Assembly: GCA_043802865.1 (NCBI GenBank)
Contig: JAZDKQ010000017.1
Span: 1-31,204 of the forward strand
Length of the DNA: 31,204 nt
From: JAPLXD01 sp043802865
GTDB lineage: Bacteria > Patescibacteriota > Minisyncoccia > Moranbacterales > UBA11712
Direction of reading: 5' to 3'
Shown here piece after piece: positions 7,441 to 14,717 of this stretch. A program made the position numbers and the translations under genes. Every line of letters begins with the position of its first letter. Positions within the stretch are counted from its first letter, which is position 1. A model generated the notes under the pieces. It had not been told where the DNA came from and did no database searches. It saw nothing but the letters and a program-made list of their open reading frames with translations.

Positions 7441-7548
7441 TAAGTAATTTGTAATTAGTAATTCGTAATTTTCCGCCAGAGGCGGATCAGCCTTTGGCTG
7501 AGGATGAGAAAATCCCAATTACCAGTTACAAATTACCAATTACAGTCA
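7441..7548. repeat. Composite foldback repeat between nusB and rnc
   Basis: The left arm contains GTAATT repeated with a 9-10 base period (TTGTAATTAGTAATTCG), and the right arm contains the complementary pattern (AATTACCAGTTACAAATTAC). In the centre are two perfect hairpins back to back: TCCGCC-AGA-GGCGGA (7472-7486) and TCAGCC-TTT-GGCTGA (7487-7501). The first shares its stem with the in-frame palindrome in secA. GTAATT fragments also appear upstream of hpf, near 23283. Confidence 0.65.
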
Positions 7549-7553
7549 TATGT

Positions 7554-8246
7554 ATGGCTGCAAAAAATATCGAAGAACTTGAAAAAAAGATAAAAGTAAA
7601 ATTCAAAAATCCGGACTTGTTGCAAACGGCTGTCACGCATCGCAGCTATCTCAATGAAAACAGAGGCTACAAGCTGGACCAAAACGAGCGACTCGAATTT
7701 CTTGGGGACGCGATTTTGGAGTTGGTGGTGACGGACTATCTCTATGGCAATTTTCCCAATCCGGAAGGCGAATTAACGAACTGGCGGGCGTCGCTCGTGA
7801 ACAAAGATATACTTGCTAAGGTTTCGCGATTTCTTGAAGTGGAAGATTTTCTTTTGATGAGTCGCGGAGAATCAAAAGACACGGGACGAGCGCGAGACTA
7901 TTTGCTCGCAAACGCGCTTGAGGCGATCATCGGTGCTATTTATCTCGATCAAGGATACGATAGCGCGAAAAAATTCATTCTTGAAAATATTGTCGTCAAT
8001 CTCGAAGAGGTTTTCGAGAGCAAATCATATCTCGATCCCAAATCCCATTTTCAAGAAGTCGCGCAGGACAAAAACAGCGTCACGCCAAATTATCGCGTAA
8101 TCTCGGAGGCGGGGCCGGATCATGACAAAAAATTTGTTGTGGGAGTATATCTCGGCGATGACAAAGTGGCCGAAGGCGAAGGCTGTTCAAAGCAAGAAGC
8201 CCAAAGAAACGCGGCCAAAGCAGGCTTGGAAGAAAAAGGTTGGTAA
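7554..8246 (+). CDS. rnc: Ribonuclease III
   Basis: This 230-residue double-strand-specific endonuclease processes rRNA precursors and structured mRNAs. The catalytic signature NERLEFLGDAILELVV (residues 44-59) and the second acidic motif ANALEAIIGAIYLDQG are intact. A dsRNA-binding domain begins at about DPKSHFQEVAQ and ends with CSKQEAQRNAAKAGLE. I start it at MAAKNIEELEKKI (7554); an in-frame start at 7494 would translate the foldback repeat. The enzyme is relevant to this window because the 23S gene carries a long-stem intervening sequence of the type RNase III excises. The smc gene follows after 15 bases. Confidence 0.97.
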   Translation: MAAKNIEELEKKIKVKFKNPDLLQTAVTHRSYLNENRGYKLDQNERLEFLGDAILELVVTDYLYGNFPNPEGELTNWRASLVNKDILAKVSRFLEVEDFLLMSRGESKDTGRARDYLLANALEAIIGAIYLDQGYDSAKKFILENIVVNLEEVFESKSYLDPKSHFQEVAQDKNSVTPNYRVISEAGPDHDKKFVVGVYLGDDKVAEGEGCSKQEAQRNAAKAGLEEKGW

Positions 8247-8261
8247 AATTAAAATAAAAAA

Positions 8262-10604
8262 ATGTACCTGAAGCGAATTGAAATAATTGGGTTCAAATCT
8301 TTTGCGACCAAGACTGTCTTGGATTTTTTGCCGTCGTGTGAAATTTCAAAAAACGGGAAAAATTGCGGCATCACGGCGATCGTGGGGCCAAACGGTTCCG
8401 GAAAATCAAATGTGGCGGATGCGATCAAGTGGGCAATGGGCGAACAATCGCTCAAAAGTTTGCGCGGAAAAAAATCCGAAGATGTGATTTTTGCCGGTTC
8501 GGGAAAAAAAGCGCAATTGGGAAGCGCCAAGGTATCTCTACATTTTGACAATTCGGACAAGAAAATACCGCTCGAATTTGAAGAAGCCGTGATTTCCCGA
8601 AAAATATATCGAAGCGGGGAGGGGGAATATTCCATCAACGGCAGCCGGGTGCGCTTGATTGATATTCACGATCTTCTCGCGAAAGCAGGCGTGGGTCAAA
8701 GAAGCTACTGTATCATCAATCAGGGTATGGCCGATGCGATCTTGAACGCAAACCCGGTTGAGCGAAGAATCATTCTCGAAGAAGCGGCGGGAGTAAAATC
8801 ATTTCAGATGAAAAAGGAAAGATCATTGCGAAAATTGGAAGCGACCCGGACGAATCTTGCGAGGGCCGCTGATCTGGCGCGTGAAATTGAACCGCATCTC
8901 CGAGTTTTGAAAAGGCAGGCCGACAAAGCGCGAAAAGGAACGGAAGTGACGCAAGAATTGAAAGAAAAACAAAAAATCCTTTTCAGTTTTCTTTGGCGGG
9001 ATGTTTTTGAAAAAAAAGAAGGCATATTGCTTGAAAAAGAAGAAGTCAGCCGGGAGGAAATGAAAATTCAAAGGAAAATTGACGATTTGGAAGTAAAGGT
9101 CAATCGGGAAGCGAAAACGAATGTTGATTTCGAAAGCCGGAGAAATATTCTTGAAAAAGAGCGGGAAGAAAAATTCACGCGCCTCAATGAGGCCAGGAAA
9201 AATTTGGCAATGATGGAAGCGAAAATCGAAATTGAAAAGGAAAAAGCGAAAAATTTCGCAAGAATCAGCGAAATCCTGGTTGATTTTCCATATTTCAAGG
9301 ATGAGTTCAAAAAACTCAAAAATGATTATGCGCAATTGGAAGCGAAGTTGGTTCAGGTCGGAGATTTAAATGAACTGGAAGTAATCAAGGGTGAATTCGC
9401 AATATTGAAAAGGGAAATAGACCGAATTTTCCGCGAATTGAATGAAGGCAAAAAAGAAAAAACCGAGGAAAATGAAAGGCGCAATATCGTCAATTTGAAA
9501 ATTGTCGGCGAACTCGAAAGAAAAAGAACCAATTTTGCGGAGAAACAGGAAGAAATAAGCCGGGAAATCGAAGAAAATCGAAGAAAAATGGATGCCCTTT
9601 TTAAAGAAGATCGAATCGCGCGCCGACGATTTTTTGAGCTCGAGGCTGAAATGCGCGGTATGCAGGAAAGTCTGGCGGGAACGCGGGAAAAATTGAATGA
9701 AGTCAAGATAAGGATGGCGAGAATAGAAGTCAGAGAAGAAGATTTGAAAATGAGAATCAAGAATGAAACTGGGAATGAAAATCCGGATGATCTGCTTCGG
9801 GAAAAATTGGAAAACGAAATTGAAGACATCGAAAAAATGGAAAGAGAAACCGGCCGTCTCAAGAGTTTGGCGGAACAAATCGGGGCGATTGATCCGATGA
9901 TCGTGGAAGAATATGATGAAACCCAAAAAAGATATGATTTTCTCACCGACCAGACGGGAAATTTGGAAAATGCGATTGTCTCCCTCACGGATATTGTCAA
10001 AGAGATGGACGAAAAGATAAAAATTTCTTTTGAGGAAACTTTCAAAAGAGTCAACAGTGAATTCTCGAAATATTTCAGAATAATTTTCGGCGGTGGAAGC
10101 GCGGAAATGGTGAAGATTAAAATCGAAGCGAGAAGGAACATCAAAGATGTTTCCGCGGACAATGCAGAAAATGCGGAGAGTGCGGATGAGGTGGATATTG
10201 AGGCAATAGCAAAAGAAGAAGCCGAAAAAGAGAGAGTCAAAGAAGTTGGCATTGAAATCAAGGCGTCGCCGCCGGGGAAAAGAATTTCGAGTCTTGCGAT
10301 GCTTTCAGGCGGAGAAAGATCACTCACCTCTCTCGCGCTTCTTTTCGCCATCATATCCAACAGCCCGCCGCCATTTGCGGTGCTTGATGAAGTGGAAGCG
10401 GCGCTTGACGAAGCAAATTCAAAGCGTTTCGGGAGAATTTTGCAGGAATTGGCGAATCAGACCCAATTCGTGCTGATCACTCACAACCGTGAAACAATGC
10501 GCCATGCCTCGTTTCTCTATGGCGTGACGATGAGCTCGGACGGAGTTTCGAAGGTTTTGTCAGTGAAATTGGATCAAGTGGGAGAAAAGGGGGAAATACA
10601 CTAG
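8262..10604 (+). CDS. smc: SMC-like chromosome segregation ATPase, short and apparently hinge-less
   Basis: Structural-maintenance-of-chromosomes proteins form ATP-gated DNA-entrapping dimers. The N-terminal head has FKSFATKTV and Walker A GPNGSGKSN (residues 42-50), with a Q-loop region INQGMADAIL. The C-terminal head has the ABC signature LSGGERSLTSLALLFAI (from about 681), Walker B FAVLDEVEAALDEAN (about 705-719) and the H-loop VLITHNRETM. Both heads are complete, but the protein is only 780 residues against about 1,150-1,200 for bacterial SMC. Residues 200 to 590 are almost wholly charged coiled coil, with no glycine-rich globular hinge of about 150 residues in the middle. A stretch around residues 630-650 (SADNAENAESADEVD) is encoded by short near-repeats and looks like an insertion before the signature helix. 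It follows rnc closely. Confidence 0.9.
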   Translation: MYLKRIEIIGFKSFATKTVLDFLPSCEISKNGKNCGITAIVGPNGSGKSNVADAIKWAMGEQSLKSLRGKKSEDVIFAGSGKKAQLGSAKVSLHFDNSDKKIPLEFEEAVISRKIYRSGEGEYSINGSRVRLIDIHDLLAKAGVGQRSYCIINQGMADAILNANPVERRIILEEAAGVKSFQMKKERSLRKLEATRTNLARAADLAREIEPHLRVLKRQADKARKGTEVTQELKEKQKILFSFLWRDVFEKKEGILLEKEEVSREEMKIQRKIDDLEVKVNREAKTNVDFESRRNILEKEREEKFTRLNEARKNLAMMEAKIEIEKEKAKNFARISEILVDFPYFKDEFKKLKNDYAQLEAKLVQVGDLNELEVIKGEFAILKREIDRIFRELNEGKKEKTEENERRNIVNLKIVGELERKRTNFAEKQEEISREIEENRRKMDALFKEDRIARRRFFELEAEMRGMQESLAGTREKLNEVKIRMARIEVREEDLKMRIKNETGNENPDDLLREKLENEIEDIEKMERETGRLKSLAEQIGAIDPMIVEEYDETQKRYDFLTDQTGNLENAIVSLTDIVKEMDEKIKISFEETFKRVNSEFSKYFRIIFGGGSAEMVKIKIEARRNIKDVSADNAENAESADEVDIEAIAKEEAEKERVKEVGIEIKASPPGKRISSLAMLSGGERSLTSLALLFAIISNSPPPFAVLDEVEAALDEANSKRFGRILQELANQTQFVLITHNRETMRHASFLYGVTMSSDGVSKVLSVKLDQVGEKGEIH

Positions 10605-10635
10605 TATTTGGTATTTTGTATTTAGTATCTGGTAT
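10602..10635. repeat. Short AT-rich GTATTT repeat after smc
   Basis: The motif GTATTT/GTATCT recurs with TTGGTATTTTGTATTTAG spacing, starting within the smc stop codon. A similar stretch (GGTATTTAGTATTTTGTAT) lies between hpf and DUF2207 at 23671-23689. It looks like a dispersed intergenic repeat. Confidence 0.45.
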
Positions 10636-10661
10636 ATTTTATTTCAATCCGCAACACATAA

Positions 10662-10690
10662 TTGACAAAATTGCTTATAAATATTAGTAT
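10662..10690 (+). promoter_or_regulatory. Promoter of rpsP
   Basis: TTGACA is followed after 17 bases by TAGTAT, which runs on as TAGTATAAC. It lies 35 bases before the rpsP start. The TAGTATAA form of the -10 region recurs upstream of hpf and mltG. Confidence 0.7.
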
Positions 10691-10725
10691 AACGTAGTGA
10701 TTAAATGTTTTAGTTTTATAGTGAA

Positions 10726-11155
10726 ATGCTCAAAATAAGATTGACCCGCAGGGGAAAGAAAAATAGCGCGTTTTTCAGAGTTGTCGTCGCGGAACATACT
10801 TCGCCGATCAAAGGGAAATTTCTGGAAAATCTCGGTTTTTTGAATCCGCATACGAAGGAAAAAAAAATTCAAAGCCGACCGGATAAAATATTGGATCGAA
10901 AAAGGCGCGCAGTGCTCGGATAGCGTTCACAATATGCTGGTTTCAGATGGAATCGCGAAAGGTCCGAAAAGGGCCGTGAAAATCAAGAAAAAGGCGGAGA
11001 AGAAGAAAGAAGCTGAAACAGTAAAACCAGAAAGTAAAGAAACTATGGAACCTGCCTCTTCGGCAGACGAGGAAAAGAAACCAGTCAAAGTAAAAGATCC
11101 GGAGAAAAAATCCGACGAAAAAAAAGAAGAGAAAAAATCCGACGAAAAAAAGTAA
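10726..11155 (+). CDS. rpsP: 30S ribosomal protein S16, frameshifted, with a long charged C-terminal tail
   Basis: The first frame (10726-10923) gives the S16 start MLKIRLTRRGKKNSAFFRVV through GFLNPHTKEKK, then drifts and stops. The +1 frame from about 10868 gives the missing half, ADRIKYWIEKGAQCSDSVHN followed by MLVSDGIAKGP, exactly the S16 continuation. The switch lies in a run of nine A (10859-10867); eight A would restore one frame of about 142 residues reading NPHTKEKKFKADRIKYW. After the S16 fold (about 80-85 residues) comes a tail of about 55 residues rich in Lys and Glu, ending in two DEKK-type repeats; a small hairpin (CTGCC-TCTTC-GGCAG, 11052-11066) encodes part of it (PASSADEE). 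S16 is a core small-subunit assembly protein, so a functional product is expected despite the frameshift. A promoter and a terminator bracket the gene. Confidence 0.85.
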
Positions 11156-11170
11156 TAATATAGAATTTTC

Positions 11171-11206
11171 AAAAAGCAGCCGTTGACGCGGTTGCTTTTG
11201 TTTTTT
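11171..11206 (+). terminator. Rho-independent terminator of rpsP
   Basis: AAAAGCAGCCG pairs with CGGTTGCTTTT (11 pairs, one G-U) around a six-base loop and is followed by GTTTTTT. It closes the rpsP transcript just before the next promoter. Confidence 0.85.
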
Positions 11207-11209
11207 AAC

Positions 11210-11237
11210 TTGACAACATCAAAAAATAAAATATAAT
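11210..11237 (+). promoter_or_regulatory. Consensus promoter for the KH-protein/trmD unit
   Basis: A perfect TTGACA and a perfect TATAAT are separated by 16 bases, directly after the rpsP terminator. The predicted leader of about 110 bases contains two potential stems: CCCC/GGGG at 11247-11264 and GGCAT/ATGCC at 11284-11310. Confidence 0.8.
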
Positions 11238-11355
11238 AATTACAGGCCCCGAAAAATTGTGGGGTGAATCGGAAAAAATGGTAGGCATCTGAAACGAAAG
11301 GTCGAATGCCCAGAAGTTGCCAAATTTCCGAAATTATCAGCCTAACGCAGAAAAG

Positions 11356-11685
11356 ATGGAAAGAGATCAGGAATTTGTGGAATTCGTCGTGAAAGGGCTT
11401 GTTGACACTCCGGACGCGGTGAAAACCAACCGGATCATCGACGAGCGAGGCGTTCTCATCAGTTTGGATGTTGACGCAAAGGATATGGGAATGGTCATCG
11501 GCCGCGAAGGCGCGACTGCCAAAGCGATCCGGACTCTTCTTCGCGTCGTCGGCGCCAAAAACAACGCTCGCGTGAACCTCAAGATCAATGAACCGGAAGG
11601 ATCCACCCGCGGTATGAACCGCGAAGAACCCCGCGATGAATCCAGGCGGAGCATCGACGAAGTTGTGAACGATATCAATGTATAA
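11356..11685 (+). CDS. khpA: KH-domain RNA-binding protein, KhpA family
   Basis: This 109-residue protein has a single KH domain with the GREG form of the GxxG loop (MVIGREGATAKAIRTLLRVVG, about residues 46-66) followed by KNNARVNLKINEPEGS, the typical KhpA/YlqC ending. KhpA proteins bind structured RNAs and, in Firmicutes, act with KhpB in cell elongation control. An arginine/acid-rich tail of about 25 residues follows. The ATG at 11356 (MERDQEFVEFVVK) matches the family start; a TTG at 11317 would add 13 residues. Its place between rpsP and trmD is the conserved genomic context of this family, although rimM is missing from the order here. Confidence 0.88.
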   Translation: MERDQEFVEFVVKGLVDTPDAVKTNRIIDERGVLISLDVDAKDMGMVIGREGATAKAIRTLLRVVGAKNNARVNLKINEPEGSTRGMNREEPRDESRRSIDEVVNDINV

Positions 11686-11713
11686 ATAGGGTCTTTTGGC
11701 CTTTATCATACGC

Positions 11714-11745
11714 AAAAACCGTGCTATCATTAAGGTGCGGTTTTT
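11714..11745 (+). terminator. Hairpin terminator between the KH gene and trmD
   Basis: AAAAACCG pairs with CGGTTTTT, with further G-U and G-C pairs inside (loop near 11726-11733). The T run is within the stem, so it may act in both directions or as a partial terminator. trmD starts eight bases later, so read-through seems required unless trmD has a promoter I cannot see. Confidence 0.5.
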
Positions 11746-11752
11746 GTTATTT

Positions 11753-12475
11753 ATGACTTTCCACATCGTCACAATTTTTCCGAAAATATTCGACTCTTAT
11801 TTTTCCGAGAGTATTGTTCGGCGTGCGCGGGAGAAAAAGTTAGTTGATATTAAAATTCATAATCTGCGGGATTTTGCGACGGACAAGCACAAGACCGTCG
11901 ATGATACGCCGTACGGAGGCGGGGCGGGGATGGTTTTGAAAATTGAGCCGATTTATAAATGCCTTGAGAGAATCCGATCTTCAATTCAAGGTTCGACCTT
12001 TCCCTTGTCGGCTAAAGCCTCCAATTCCTCAAGGTCGAACCTTTCTGGAATTCTTCAAAGTCGAACTTTTCGGACGATTATTTTTTCTGCGAAAGGCAAA
12101 AGATATACGCAGGCTGATGCGAAGCGATTATCTAAATATGAAAATATAGTCATGATTTGCGGGAGATATGAAGGAGTGGATGAGCGAGTGGCGAAATATT
12201 TGGCGGATGAGGAAATTTCGATTGGTGAATATGTCCTCACCGGCGGGGAGATTCCGGCGATGGCGGTGGTTGATTCAATCACACGGCTTGTTCCCGGCGC
12301 GCTGGGAAACGCACAGTCACCGAAAAAAGAATCTTTTTCCAAAAAAAACTATCTCAAGCATCCGCAATACACCAAGCCGGCGGATTTTCGAGAGTGGAAA
12401 GTGCCGGAGGTGCTTTTGGGCGGGAATCATGAAAAAATAGAGAAATGGAGGAAGAAAAATAGCAGGAAATTATGA
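11753..12475 (+). CDS. trmD: tRNA (guanine-N1-)-methyltransferase TrmD, with an in-frame repeat insertion
   Basis: TrmD makes m1G37 in tRNAs next to the anticodon and prevents +1 frameshifting. The 240-residue protein has the conserved start FHIVTIFPKIFDSYF, DDTPYGGGAGMVLK (residues 50-63), the SAM-binding trefoil-knot motif ISIGEYVLTGGE (about 155-166) and the C-terminal HPQYTKPADFREWKVPEVLLGGNH. Between ERI and RTIIFSAKGKRYTQ, residues 79-106 do not fit the family and are encoded by three copies of a palindromic repeat (see 11988-12069). The insert falls at a surface loop of the knot domain, and the frame stays open. Starting upstream at 11696 would translate the terminator, so ATG 11753 is preferred. 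The stop overlaps the ftsW start (ATGA). Confidence 0.95.
   Translation: MTFHIVTIFPKIFDSYFSESIVRRAREKKLVDIKIHNLRDFATDKHKTVDDTPYGGGAGMVLKIEPIYKCLERIRSSIQGSTFPLSAKASNSSRSNLSGILQSRTFRTIIFSAKGKRYTQADAKRLSKYENIVMICGRYEGVDERVAKYLADEEISIGEYVLTGGEIPAMAVVDSITRLVPGALGNAQSPKKESFSKKNYLKHPQYTKPADFREWKVPEVLLGGNHEKIEKWRKKNSRKL
11988..12069. repeat. Triple palindromic repeat inserted in frame in trmD
   Basis: AAGGTTCGACCTT (11988-12000) and its exact reverse complement AAGGTCGAACCTT (12031-12043) form a 13-base inverted repeat. A third copy, AAAGTCGAACTTT (12057-12069), follows as a near-direct repeat, with AATTCYTC before the second and third copies. A GGCT/AGCC hairpin lies in the centre (12010-12019). 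The insert is 82 bases or slightly more and keeps the reading frame. Confidence 0.75.
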
Positions 12476-13572
12476 AAAATAACAAACCCGATCAAATTCT
12501 CATAACGACATTCTTTGCTCTTATTCTTTTCGGCTTAGTGGCCCTTTCTTCGGCTGGAATCGCCATTTCCCAGTCGCGCTTCGGCGATCCGTATTATTTT
12601 TTCAAGCACCAGCTCCTTTTTGGCGTTCTGCCGGGTCTTTTTTTGATGTACATAGTTCAGAAAATCGACTATCATTTTTGGAAAAAATTCGCATTTTTGT
12701 TTTTCGTTGTCAATTTGGTTTTTCTGACTCTTGTTTTTATTCCCGGATTCGGACTCAATTTTCAGGGAGCGAGCCGATGGATAAAGCTCGGCTCATTTTC
12801 TTTTCAGCCTTCGGAGATGCTGAAATTGGCCCTCATTTTGTATCTCGCCGCCTGGTTTGAAGGAAAAAAGGAAAAAGGAAAGGATTTTTTCGAAGGTTTC
12901 GTGCCGTTTCTCGCGATTTTAGGCGTGGTGGGATTTTTGATCATAAAGCAGCCGGATATGGGAACTTTGGGAATCACCGTCCTCATTGCAATGTCTGTGT
13001 ATTTCATGTCCGGTGCGAGATTTCGGCACCTTTCAATGATGCTTGGCATGGGAGTGCTGGCTTTTTTTGCGCTTGTGAAATTCGAGTCCTATCGAATGAG
13101 CCGCCTTTTGGTTTTTTTACATCCGGAGCTTGATCCGCGAGGAATTGGATATCAAATCAATCAAGCGCTTTTGGCGATCGGATCGGGCGGCATTTTCGGG
13201 CTGGGACTGGGTCATAGCCGGCAAAAGTTCAATTATCTTCCGGAACCGGTCGGAGATTCGATATTTGCAATCATTTCTGAAGAGATTGGGCTGATTGGTG
13301 CCATGGCCTTGGTGATCTTGTTCGTTATTTTTGCCATGCGCGGCCTCAAGATCGCGAAAAATGCGCCGGATACTTTTGGCAAGTTGATCGCGATTGGCAT
13401 CACTTCGTGGATAATATTCCAGGCGCTTATCAACATATCCGCCATTTCAGGATTGATCCCGCTCACTGGCGTCACTCTTCCTTTCATCAGCTATGGCGGA
13501 ACATCGATTGTGTTTCTTATGGTCGGAGTGGGAATTTTGTTGAATATTTCGAAGAAGTGTGAGAAAATATAA
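12472..13572 (+). CDS. ftsW: SEDS-family peptidoglycan glycosyltransferase FtsW/RodA
   Basis: This 366-residue polytopic protein has about ten hydrophobic segments. SEDS enzymes polymerise lipid II into glycan strands together with a class B PBP. Family motifs visible are GASRWIKLGSFSFQPSE, KQPDMGTLGIT, the long extracellular loop with DPRGIGYQINQALLAIGSGGIFGLGLGHS, YLPEPVGDSIFAIISEEIGLIGA, and the C-terminal PFISYGGTSIVFLMVGVGILLNI. Placement directly before murG favours FtsW over RodA. The start overlaps the trmD stop by four bases, so translation is probably coupled; a purely cell-wall role for trmD is not implied. No in-frame palindromic insertion is evident in this gene. Confidence 0.92.
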   Translation: MKNNKPDQILITTFFALILFGLVALSSAGIAISQSRFGDPYYFFKHQLLFGVLPGLFLMYIVQKIDYHFWKKFAFLFFVVNLVFLTLVFIPGFGLNFQGASRWIKLGSFSFQPSEMLKLALILYLAAWFEGKKEKGKDFFEGFVPFLAILGVVGFLIIKQPDMGTLGITVLIAMSVYFMSGARFRHLSMMLGMGVLAFFALVKFESYRMSRLLVFLHPELDPRGIGYQINQALLAIGSGGIFGLGLGHSRQKFNYLPEPVGDSIFAIISEEIGLIGAMALVILFVIFAMRGLKIAKNAPDTFGKLIAIGITSWIIFQALINISAISGLIPLTGVTLPFISYGGTSIVFLMVGVGILLNISKKCEKI

Positions 13573-13574
13573 TT

Positions 13575-14699
13575 ATGCGTATCGTCTTTACAGGCGGAGG
13601 GTCGGGAGGACATATATTCCCAATTCTCGCCGTAGTTAGAAAATTGAAAGAAATTGTGCCCGAAGGAGCGGATCTTGAATTTTTGTTTTTGGGACCGGAC
13701 GGAGAGTTGGAAAAAGAACTCATGGAAAAAGAGCTCATTCCGGGCAGGAAAATCCTAAGCGGAAAATTGCGCCGGTATTTTTCCTTGAACTATATTTCCG
13801 ATCTCTTGAAAATTCCTGTCGGCATCATTCAGTCGCTTTGGCAGCTTCTTGTCTTTATGCCGGATGCCGTTTTTTCGAAGGGCGGATATGCGGGAGTGCC
13901 GGTTGTGATTGCCGCATGGCTGTACAGAATTCCCATCATTATTCATGAATCGGACATCACGCCGGGGCTTGCCAATCAATTTGCCGCGAGACTTGCCAAA
14001 AAAGTGGCCGTTTCTTTTCCGGGCGCGGCGATTTTTTTCAGTCCCGGAAAAGTTGTAATCACGGGCAGTCCGATTCGCGAGGAATTGACAAAAGGAAACA
14101 AAGAAGAAGCGCTCAAATTTTTTGGGCTTCAAGGGAACAAGAAAATAATTTTGGTTATGGGCGGGAGTCAGGGAGCGAAAATCATAAACGAAGCGATTCT
14201 TCATATCCTCGGTCGGCTCGTGAGACAATATGATGTCATTCATCAGACAGGAAATTCCGACTATGAAAATGTGGTTCGGGAAGCGGGAAGAATCGGCATA
14301 AAGGCCGGGCATTCGGGCTACTATCCCTTGGCATTTTTGAAAGAAGAAATAGCGCACGCGCTTGCCGCGGCCGATCTCGTGGTTAGCCGGGCCGGAGCAA
14401 ATGCCATTTCTGAGATCGCGGCCAACGGGAAACCATCAATCATCATCCCCATCAAGTCTTCGGCCAACAATCATCAGGAACTCAACGCATATGCCCTCTC
14501 GGAGTCCGGAGCGGCGGTCGTGCTCAATCAGGACAACTTGGGAGAGAATATTTTGTTGGAAAAGATCGAAGAAGTTTTGAACAGCGGTGAATTGCAGTAT
14601 GAACTGGGCGAACGGATAAAAAAGTTTCACAATCCCGATGCGGCGGAAAAGATCGCGGAGTTGATCCTAACATTCAATATTGGGCGCTCCCAACATTGA
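13575..14699 (+). CDS. murG: UDP-GlcNAc:lipid I N-acetylglucosaminyltransferase MurG
   Basis: MurG converts lipid I to lipid II at the inner face of the membrane. The 374-residue GT-B protein begins with the glycine-rich loop FTGGGSGGHIFP (residues 5-16). It contains KGGYAGVPVVIAAWLYRIPIIIHESD and the second glycine loop MGGSQGAKIIN, with the donor-binding VVSRAGANAISEIAANGKPSIIIPIKSSANNHQELNA near the C-terminus. The last ten residues (LTFNIGRSQH) and the stop are encoded by a 19-base inverted repeat, so the natural C-terminus may have been extended by the repeat. The start is two bases after the ftsW stop, within one operon. Confidence 0.97.
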   Translation: MRIVFTGGGSGGHIFPILAVVRKLKEIVPEGADLEFLFLGPDGELEKELMEKELIPGRKILSGKLRRYFSLNYISDLLKIPVGIIQSLWQLLVFMPDAVFSKGGYAGVPVVIAAWLYRIPIIIHESDITPGLANQFAARLAKKVAVSFPGAAIFFSPGKVVITGSPIREELTKGNKEEALKFFGLQGNKKIILVMGGSQGAKIINEAILHILGRLVRQYDVIHQTGNSDYENVVREAGRIGIKAGHSGYYPLAFLKEEIAHALAAADLVVSRAGANAISEIAANGKPSIIIPIKSSANNHQELNAYALSESGAAVVLNQDNLGENILLEKIEEVLNSGELQYELGERIKKFHNPDAAEKIAELILTFNIGRSQH

Positions 14700-14707
14700 A
14701 TGTTAGG
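14666..14707. repeat. 19-base inverted repeat at the murG/patatin boundary
   Basis: The left arm (14666-14684, beginning CCTAACATTCAAT) and right arm (14689-14707, ending ATTGAATGTTAGG) match in 18 of 19 positions around a CGCT loop. The hairpin includes the murG stop codon. It ends 10 bases before the patatin start, and its last bases (TTAGG) are part of that gene's Shine-Dalgarno-like TTAGGGA. It has no T run, so it is not a classical terminator. Confidence 0.75.
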
Positions 14708-14717
14708 GAAATATTAT

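Noticed and set aside
9353..10360. 335-codon minus-strand ORF opposite smc
   Set aside because: It is a serine/isoleucine-rich shadow produced by the codon bias of the coiled-coil gene; the plus strand has clear SMC motifs.
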